This document shows, in pieces, positions 58,569 through 64,000 of a DNA stretch of 64,000 nt. The stretch lies in assembly GCA_040754475.1 (NCBI GenBank), contig JBFMCN010000036.1, positions 36,792-100,791 on the forward strand, given 5' to 3'. This DNA is from JAJPHY01 sp040754475. Its GTDB lineage: Bacteria > Actinomycetota > UBA4738 > HRBIN12. The position numbers and the translations under genes are program-made. How positions within the stretch are numbered: position 1 is the stretch's first letter; each line of letters begins with the position of its first letter. The notes under the pieces are model-generated. The model was not told the DNA's origin. It saw nothing but the letters and a program-made list of their open reading frames with translations, and ran no database searches.

Positions 58569-59876
58569 GTGCGTGATCGTGGTCTCCTCCGATGGGACGC
58601 ACCTCTGTACGCCGCGGGTGCGTTGGTGGCCGGCATCGCCGTGTGGCTGGATCACATCCCCCTTCAGAGACAGTGGGGCCGGCTTGCGCTTCCGGCGTAC
58701 CTGGGGGCGATGGCGCTCTCGATCGCCGTGGCGGTGGGCGCACGCAGGTTGCCGGAGCGCCTGGTTCTGCGTCTGCGAGCAGGGATTCTCCTGGCGGCGA
58801 TCGTTGGAGTAGCCCTCGGCCCCCTCGTTCTGGAGGCCTACTGGCGCCAGACCGAAGGCTTCCGAGGTCACGTCCAATCCGAGGTTCTTGTGACGGAGGA
58901 GTCTGCCTCGGCACTGCTGCACGGCGCCGATCCCTACGCGGCGTCTTTCGCGGATGGACCACTCGGCGCGTGGCCGAAAGGAACCGCAGACCACGTCCCG
59001 TACCTGCCCGGCATGTTCCTGTTCGGGATGCCGCGGGCGCTCGACGGCACGGGCTGGCACACCGACGCGCGGATAGCCTTCGCGGTCGTCGCCCTCGCGG
59101 CGATCGGCCTCGCGGTTGGCCATTCCCGGGCGCGACCGGAGAGGGCGCTGACTGCAGTGCTGGTGGTGGTCGCGCTACCGACGGGCGCCCGATACATGAC
59201 CGGGGGCGGCGACGACCTCGCCGTCCTGGCCCTGATGCTGCTCTCGCTCGTGCTCCTCGACCGGCGACGGCCGGTGCCGGCGGGCCTGGTTGCGGGTCTG
59301 GCCGCCGTGGTGAAGCAAACGGCGCTGCCGCTGCTGCCCTTCCTCATCGTGGCCGCGAGGGACCGTGACGGGCGCCGGGAGTGGGGGAAAGCGCTCACGG
59401 CCTCGCTCGCGGTGATGGTTCCGGTGGTCCTTTCATTCCTGTTGTGGAACCCGCGCGCGTTCATCGAGGACGCCGTCCTGTTCCCGCTCGGGCTGGCGCA
59501 GGAGCCGACGCTTGCGGCGAGCCCGACCCTCGGAAGCGTGCTATCGGAGGTTCTTCCGTTCCCGAAGGGGGCGATCGCGGTTGGGCTGGGACTTGTCGTG
59601 CTGGCCGTGGCTGCATATCTGCTCGTCGTGCGGCCGCCCGTCGGCGCTCGAGGTGCCGCGGAGCGGACTGCCCTCGTGCTGCTCCTCGCGGTTCTGCTGG
59701 CCACGGCCGGGCGGTTCGGCTACCTGCTGTATCCGATCGGGCTCTTCGCCTGGGCGCGTCTGATCCTCGAGCCCGAGGCCGACTCCGACCTCGAGGGGCG
59801 GCGAGGCGGTCTCCGTGGCGCTAAGATTCCGGTCTCCCGGGAGGGTGCCCGAGTGGCCAAAGGGAGCGGTCTGTAA
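58569..59876 (+). CDS. GT87/DUF2029-like multi-pass membrane protein (putative mannosyltransferase)
   Basis: The 435-residue protein has about nine membrane segments, the lumenal loop LLHGADPYAASF after the first helices, PYLPGMFLFGMPRAL and GLAAVVKQTALPLLPF. This layout fits polyprenyl-phosphate-mannose-dependent glycosyltransferases of actinobacteria. TAGGCT (58557-58562) lies 6 nt before GTG 58569, suggesting a leaderless message. The last 12 codons run into tRNA-Tyr and the stop lies in its anticodon loop, so the native end may differ in relatives. Confidence 0.7.
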   Translation: MRDRGLLRWDAPLYAAGALVAGIAVWLDHIPLQRQWGRLALPAYLGAMALSIAVAVGARRLPERLVLRLRAGILLAAIVGVALGPLVLEAYWRQTEGFRGHVQSEVLVTEESASALLHGADPYAASFADGPLGAWPKGTADHVPYLPGMFLFGMPRALDGTGWHTDARIAFAVVALAAIGLAVGHSRARPERALTAVLVVVALPTGARYMTGGGDDLAVLALMLLSLVLLDRRRPVPAGLVAGLAAVVKQTALPLLPFLIVAARDRDGRREWGKALTASLAVMVPVVLSFLLWNPRAFIEDAVLFPLGLAQEPTLAASPTLGSVLSEVLPFPKGAIAVGLGLVVLAVAAYLLVVRPPVGARGAAERTALVLLLAVLLATAGRFGYLLYPIGLFAWARLILEPEADSDLEGRRGGLRGAKIPVSREGARVAKGSGL

Positions 59877-59923
59877 AATCGCCGGCGAAGCCTACGGAGG
59901 TTCGAATCCTCCCCCTCCCACCA
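59839..59923 (+). tRNA. tRNA-Tyr (GTA)
   Basis: The class II cloverleaf has acceptor GGGAGGG/CCCTCCC, anticodon stem GCGGT/ATCGC with loop CTGTAAA giving anticodon GTA, a long variable arm and T arm GGAGG/CCTCC with loop TTCGAAT. Discriminator A and an encoded CCA (59921-59923) are present, unlike the other tRNAs here. Confidence 0.96.
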
Positions 59924-59955
59924 GCGGGTCTCTGTCTGTTGGTCGTGTCGTGCGA

Positions 59956-60855
59956 TCAGCGGCAGGGGATGCGCCAGACACCGAGGGAAGACCGCTTCTT
60001 CAGGAAGTTGAAGTCCATTTCGTTCGCCTGTGGGCAGAACTCGTCCTTGGCGAGGTCGTACTCCACGCCGAAGACGGCCTTTCCCGCGTCGACGAACGGC
60101 GTCAGAAGGTCGCACTCGTCATAGGTGAAGCATTCTTCGTTGAGCGCGTAGTCGAAGTAGGGCAGGAGGTCTTCGACCTGCTCCAGGTCGTTCTTCAGTG
60201 CGACGGACAGTCCGCGGCGGTGTGCTTGATTCGCCAGCCAAACGTTGTAGCGGAGCTGATGAGCGGCCGTCAGCTCGAACCCCGTGTCGTTCTGATAGCC
60301 GTCGACGTTGTCGAACTCGATGCCGTCGAACCCCTTCCTGGTGCACCGATCCATCCGCGCTTTCATGATGGGAGCCAGCAGACGGATCCGTCTCACGTCG
60401 AGCCATCGTTCTCCGGGCCAGCCGTCGAGCTCGTTGCCGAGCACCGAGTCCGGAAAGCGGTCGGCGTCCGGCCGCCACTGCTCCCACGATCCCGCGCTGA
60501 CGTAGCAGACGACCGCACGCCCCTCGCGATGCAGCCTACGCACGACTCGCGCGGAGACTTCGAACGCGTCCACGTCGAACATCTGGGCGTCGATGGATGT
60601 ATCGATCCGTCCTTGGAGCTGCCACTGCCAACTGGTCTGGACCTCGGGGACCCAACAGTCGGGGCACGGCACCGGGTCGGGCAGCGACCCAGCCGGGATC
60701 GTCGAAACCGGGTTGGGGAACGCCGCGGCCGAGACCGTCACAGCCGGATGGTGCCGCGCCGCAGCCGGGGCCGCGGGGACGAGCGCTAGAAGAACCGCAA
60801 TCGGGAGAGCCACATGCTCCGCTCTCCATCGTCGTGATGAACGGCTGGCAGTCAT
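59956..60855 (-). CDS. exported GH114-like protein (endo-alpha-1,4-polygalactosaminidase family)
   Basis: The 299-residue protein has a signal peptide (HVALPIAVLLALVPAAPAAA) and a TIM-barrel GH114 domain: VPEVQTSWQWQLQGRIDTS, VVCYVSAGSWEQWRPD, RKGFDGIEFDNVDGYQN with the acidic catalytic region, and YALNEECFTYDECDLL. Related enzymes cut galactosaminogalactan-like polymers. It is likely secreted and may act on an exopolysaccharide. It is convergent with tRNA-Tyr. Confidence 0.85.
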   Translation of the reverse strand: MTASRSSRRWRAEHVALPIAVLLALVPAAPAAARHHPAVTVSAAAFPNPVSTIPAGSLPDPVPCPDCWVPEVQTSWQWQLQGRIDTSIDAQMFDVDAFEVSARVVRRLHREGRAVVCYVSAGSWEQWRPDADRFPDSVLGNELDGWPGERWLDVRRIRLLAPIMKARMDRCTRKGFDGIEFDNVDGYQNDTGFELTAAHQLRYNVWLANQAHRRGLSVALKNDLEQVEDLLPYFDYALNEECFTYDECDLLTPFVDAGKAVFGVEYDLAKDEFCPQANEMDFNFLKKRSSLGVWRIPCR

Positions 60856-61041
60856 GCGGAGCTACCCACCTACTTACCCAACCGGGGACTCTGGGAGCCT
60901 GTCCTTCCCCCGCCTCACGACGGTAGCACGAGTCCATCCGCCTGACCCCGGACTCTCGGCGCTTGAGGCTTGGCATATGCTCCGTGTCCAAGCGGGTGGT
61001 TGCTCCGGAGAGTGTGGGTCGTCCGGCAGGGAGATGGCGGT

Positions 61042-61971
61042 GTGAGCAGCGACGGAACAGCCGGAAACGACACGCCGGGCACGTCCGCGCAGTCGCCTGA
61101 GTTCCCGCCGCCGCCGCCGTCCCCGCGACTGCCACCACCTCCGCCGCCCGGCGGTGGGATCGGAGAGGGCGCAGCGGCCCTTCGACCTATGGGTCTTGGC
61201 GAGATCCTGGAAGCCTCTATGACACTGTACTTGCGCAACTGGCGCACCTTCATGGGAGTGGCCGCGGTGGCCTATGTGCCCTTCCTTCTCCTGTCGCTGA
61301 GCCTCGGCCGCCTCTTCCCGGAGGAATGGCCGATGGGATGGGGCCCTTCATTGCAGGTGAGCGTGACGACGGCGGTGATGCTCTCCCTGCTGATCGTGGT
61401 GACGGCTCTCGTGGTGGAGCCGCTTGCAGCGGGGGCCATGGTCAAGGCGGTGGCTGGCGCCTACATGGGTGAGCGCCTGACGGTCGGTGGTGCGTACCGA
61501 TATGCGCTAGGTGCGATGTGGTCGCTCCTGCTGGTGACGCTGCTCGAGAGTCTGGTCGTCATAACCGGCTTGGTCCTGCTCATCGTTCCGGGGGTGATCT
61601 TCGCGGTCCGGTTGGCCTTCGCTACCAACGCATTGATCCTCGAGGGAGTGCGCGGACCCGCAGCTCTCCGGCGTTCGTGGGAGCTGTCCAGGGGGAGCTT
61701 CTGGTGGATCGTCGGGGTCCTGCTGGTCACCGGGGTCCTTGCCGGGATCGCAGCAGGGGTCTTTTGGCTGCCCTCGTACGTCGCCGGGTCGACGATTGCC
61801 GGCCCGATCTTGTCCGAGATCTTGAGCTCGATCGGCCAGCTGCTCACGACGCCGTTCACGACGGCGGTCCTTGTGCTCCTCTACTTTGACATGCGCGTCC
61901 GCAAGGAAGGCTTCAGCCTCTCGGTCCCGACCGGCGAGGTCTCGCATGAGTCCGGCGGCGGACCCGCCTAG
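61042..61971 (+). CDS. membrane protein with proline-rich N-terminus
   Basis: The 309-residue protein has a cytoplasmic Pro-rich N-terminus (SPEFPPPPPSPRLPPPPPPG) and five or six membrane segments with the amphipathic LGEILEASMTLYLRNWRTF and LEGVRGPAALRRSWELSRGS. The pattern is like the membrane domain often attached to glycerophosphodiester phosphodiesterases. No catalytic residues are seen. Start GTG 61042 has AGGGAG 8 nt upstream; longer starts are possible. Confidence 0.7.
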   Translation: MSSDGTAGNDTPGTSAQSPEFPPPPPSPRLPPPPPPGGGIGEGAAALRPMGLGEILEASMTLYLRNWRTFMGVAAVAYVPFLLLSLSLGRLFPEEWPMGWGPSLQVSVTTAVMLSLLIVVTALVVEPLAAGAMVKAVAGAYMGERLTVGGAYRYALGAMWSLLLVTLLESLVVITGLVLLIVPGVIFAVRLAFATNALILEGVRGPAALRRSWELSRGSFWWIVGVLLVTGVLAGIAAGVFWLPSYVAGSTIAGPILSEILSSIGQLLTTPFTTAVLVLLYFDMRVRKEGFSLSVPTGEVSHESGGGPA

Positions 61972-61998
61972 TGCCCGCGTTCGGCTCCTCGCCTCCCG

Positions 61999-62472
61999 TC
62001 AGGTCGCCGACACGCTGTCAACGCTGCCGAGTTCGACCACGTCTCCCACCTTCACCCCGTGATCCTGGAAGAACCCCAGGTTCACCTCTACCGCTCCGAC
62101 GTAGGGCACATCCGGCCGGTACGTAGGGCACGGGTCTACCGTGCACGGTTCCATGTCCAGGACCGCCACGATTCGCCCCTGCCGGTCCCAGAAGGCGATC
62201 GAGAGCGGGATCAGCGTGTTCTTCATCCAGAAGGCGTCGCGGGTCGGCGCGTCGAAGAGGAAAGCCATCCCGGCGTCGGGGTCGAGCGAGGTCCGACCCA
62301 TCAGGCCTTGTTGACGGGCCTGCGGCGTGTCGGCGATCTCCACGACGAGGTGTGTCGGCTCCGGGCTCGAGTGGATCGTGAGGTGTCGGCTCGGCCGCTC
62401 GTCCGTTTGATGGTTCGCTCCGCAGGAGCCCAAGAGGAGTCCCACTGACAAGAAGACGGCTAGCCTCCGCAT
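61999..62472 (-). CDS. DUF192 lipoprotein
   Basis: The 157-residue protein has a lipobox at LLLGSC (Cys17) and a complete DUF192 domain: TPQARQQGLMGRTSL, FLFDAPTRDAFWMKNTLIPL and YVGAVEVNLGFFQDHGVKVGD. It would be tethered to the outer face of the membrane. It is convergent with the preceding membrane gene and is the second DUF192 gene of the window. Its biochemical role is unknown. Confidence 0.88.
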   Translation of the reverse strand: MRRLAVFLSVGLLLGSCGANHQTDERPSRHLTIHSSPEPTHLVVEIADTPQARQQGLMGRTSLDPDAGMAFLFDAPTRDAFWMKNTLIPLSIAFWDRQGRIVAVLDMEPCTVDPCPTYRPDVPYVGAVEVNLGFFQDHGVKVGDVVELGSVDSVSAT

Positions 62473-62525
62473 GTGTCCATCGTGCCACGGGGGTCGAGCC
62501 AGGGCGTTGCTATGATCGCGGCGGC

Positions 62526-62598
62526 GCCGGAGTAGCTCAGTCGGCAGAGCACCTCCATGGTAAGGAGGGGGTCAGGGGTTCGAGTCCCCTCTCCGGCT
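62526..62598 (+). tRNA. tRNA-Thr (GGT)
   Basis: The 73-nt cloverleaf has acceptor GCCGGAG/CTCCGGC, D stem GCTC/GAGC, anticodon stem CCTCC/GGAGG with loop ATGGTAA giving anticodon GGT, and T arm AGGGG/CCCCT. CCA is not encoded. TATGAT (62511-62516) is a likely -10. Confidence 0.96.
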
Positions 62599-62693
62599 CT
62601 CACAGAGCGGATGAGCTGCGGGCCCTCGCGCGTGCCTGAGTCCGCAGGTCAGAGGTGCGGTGTACCCACTGTCCGGGTAGACTCTTTCGCCGA

Positions 62694-62765
62694 GGCGGCG
62701 TAGCTCAGGGGCAGAGCAAGCGGCTCATAATCGCTGTGTCGGTGGTTCGAGTCCACCCGCCGCTA
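62694..62765 (+). tRNA. tRNA-Met (CAT)
   Basis: The 72-nt cloverleaf has acceptor GGCGGCG/CGCCGCT, a short D loop, anticodon stem AGCGG/TCGCT with loop CTCATAA giving anticodon CAT, and T arm GGTGG/CCACC. The first acceptor pair is G-T, so it is not the initiator type; an Ile-decoding (modified CAT) tRNA cannot be excluded. CCA is not encoded. Confidence 0.93.
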
Positions 62766-62811
62766 CGAAGCCCCGAACCGAAGAGCCCGTGCGCGTCCAG
62801 GAGGAACCGAA

Positions 62812-63996
62812 GTGGCAAAGCAGAAGTTCGAGCGGACCAAGCCCCACGTGAACATCGGCACGATCGGGCACATCGACCACGGCAAGACCACGCTCACGGC
62901 GGCGATCACCAAGGTGCTCGCCGAGCGGGGGCTTGCCGACTACACGCCCTTTGAGGAGATCGACAAGGCTCCCGAGGAGCGCGAGCGGGGCATCACCATC
63001 GCGATCGCCCACGTCGAGTACCAGACCGATCACCGCCACTACGCCCACGTGGACTGCCCGGGCCATGCCGACTACATCAAGAACATGATCACAGGCGCCG
63101 CCCAGATGGACGGGGCGATCCTTGTCGTATCGGCCGCAGACGGCCCGATGCCCCAGACAAGAGAGCACGTCCTCCTTGCCCGCCAGGTAAACGTCCCCTA
63201 CATCGTTGTCGCGCTGAACAAGATCGACATGGTCGATGACCCCGAGCTGCTCGATCTCGTCGAGCTCGAGGTAAGGGAGCTCCTTTCTTACTACGAGTTC
63301 CCAGGAGACGACGTGCCCGTCATCCGCATGTCGGCCCTCAAGGCCCTCGAGGACGATCCGGAGGCAAAGACCCAGATAGTCGAGCTTCTAGATGCCGTCG
63401 ACACCTACATCCCCGAGCCCACCCGAGACACCGACAAGCCCTTCTTGATGTCAATCGAGGACGTGTTCTCGATCACCGGGCGGGGCACCGTCGTGACCGG
63501 AAGGGTCGAGCGAGGCTCCCTTCGCAAGATGGAAGAGGTCGAGATCGTAGGCATCCGCGATACCAAGAAGACGGTGGCAACAGACCTAGAGATGTTCCGC
63601 AAGTTCCTGGATGAGGTCGTGGCCGGCGACAACGTCGGAGTGCTGCTACGAGGTATCGACAAGGACGAGGTCGAAAGAGGCCAGGTGCTCTCAAAGCCCG
63701 GCACGATCACCCCCCACACCAACTTCACCTCGCAGGTCTACGTGCTCTCAAAGGACGAGGGAGGCCGCCACACGCCGTTCTTCAACGGCTACCGTCCCCA
63801 GTTCTACTTCCGCACCACCGACGTGACCGGCGCGGCGCACCTTCCCGAGGGCGTCGAGATGGTCATGCCCGGGGACAACATCGAGATGACCGTCGAGCTG
63901 ATCGCCCCCATCGCCATGGAGGAGGGCCTGCGCTTTGCCATCCGCGAGGGCGGCCGCACCGTGGGCGCCGGGCGTGTGACCAAGATCATCAAGTAG
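62812..63996 (+). CDS. tuf: translation elongation factor Tu
   Basis: The 394-residue GTPase brings aminoacyl-tRNA to the ribosome. It has GHIDHGKTTLTAAI at residues 19-32, RGITIAIAHVEYQT (the actinobacterial switch I form), DCPGHADYIKNM and LNKIDMVDD. Start GTG 62812 has AGGAGG 8 nt upstream. It stands behind tRNA-Thr and tRNA-Met without rpsG or fusA next to it, so it is not in the usual str operon. The stop is near the window end. Confidence 0.97.
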   Translation: MAKQKFERTKPHVNIGTIGHIDHGKTTLTAAITKVLAERGLADYTPFEEIDKAPEERERGITIAIAHVEYQTDHRHYAHVDCPGHADYIKNMITGAAQMDGAILVVSAADGPMPQTREHVLLARQVNVPYIVVALNKIDMVDDPELLDLVELEVRELLSYYEFPGDDVPVIRMSALKALEDDPEAKTQIVELLDAVDTYIPEPTRDTDKPFLMSIEDVFSITGRGTVVTGRVERGSLRKMEEVEIVGIRDTKKTVATDLEMFRKFLDEVVAGDNVGVLLRGIDKDEVERGQVLSKPGTITPHTNFTSQVYVLSKDEGGRHTPFFNGYRPQFYFRTTDVTGAAHLPEGVEMVMPGDNIEMTVELIAPIAMEEGLRFAIREGGRTVGAGRVTKIIK

Positions 63997-64000
63997 GAGA

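Overview
The window is high-G+C, densely coded DNA from an actinobacterium (Actinomycetota). Markers are GlnR/GlnE nitrogen control with GlnA1 and GlnA2, the mycothiol glycosyltransferase MshA, the 33-residue ribosomal protein bS22, an RsiG-like protein, a MenJ-type reductase beside a polyprenyl diphosphate synthase, and an EF-Tu with the actinobacterial 'SIAHVEYQT-like' switch I. Many starts are GTG or TTG, several promoters look leaderless, and genes overlap by 4 bp. I see no rRNA, CRISPR array, prophage or insertion sequence. I cannot place the organism below phylum; an uncultured deep-branching lineage is plausible.

Layout. 1-4.2 kb: the end of purM, a single-domain response regulator, a cobalamin-binding protein, tRNA-Phe, -Asp, -Glu and -Lys, a 12-bp tandem repeat and a SIMPL protein. 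4.2-18.2 kb: a nitrogen block holding nadE, glnA2, glnE, rocD, glnA1 and glnR, interrupted by an AlkA-like glycosylase and an ABC exporter. 18.2-21.5 kb: a MoaD/ThiS protein, a lipid kinase, and divergent cysH and sat for sulfate assimilation. 21.5-25.5 kb: an M23 peptidase whose start codon looks lost, an RsiG-like coiled-coil protein, an HD-GYP c-di-GMP phosphodiesterase and mshA. 25.5-26 kb: no gene, but a strong candidate for a free-standing structured RNA with its own promoter and terminator.

26-37.3 kb: proline catabolism and synthesis (PRODH, proC, a tiny basic protein resembling the start of bTHX), then a seven-gene overlapping operon: P5C-type aldehyde dehydrogenase, aminotransferase, CoA-transferase A and B, second aminotransferase, histone-deacetylase-like amidohydrolase, pyruvate kinase. 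Together these look like a route from (acetylated) amines or amino acids to acyl-CoA and pyruvate. 37.4-45.4 kb: SDR, Rv0495c-like protein, Clp1/Grc3-like P-loop kinase followed by bS22, lipoprotein hydrolase, SAM hydrolase, S55 peptidase, a frameshifted TIM-barrel gene and a membrane protein.

45.4-58 kb: a respiratory block. Rex is followed by a promoter overlapped by a near-perfect Rex operator, then menJ, polyprenyl synthase and nuoA-B-C-H-I-J-K-L-M-N. nuoD and nuoEFG are absent, which is the main oddity. NADH/NAD+ ratio sensed by Rex would set expression of menaquinone maturation and Complex I. 58-64 kb: YajQ, a GT87-like membrane protein running into tRNA-Tyr, a GH114 protein, a membrane protein, a DUF192 lipoprotein, tRNA-Thr, tRNA-Met and tuf. 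Functions are inferred from sequence motifs and family knowledge only; no database search was run.
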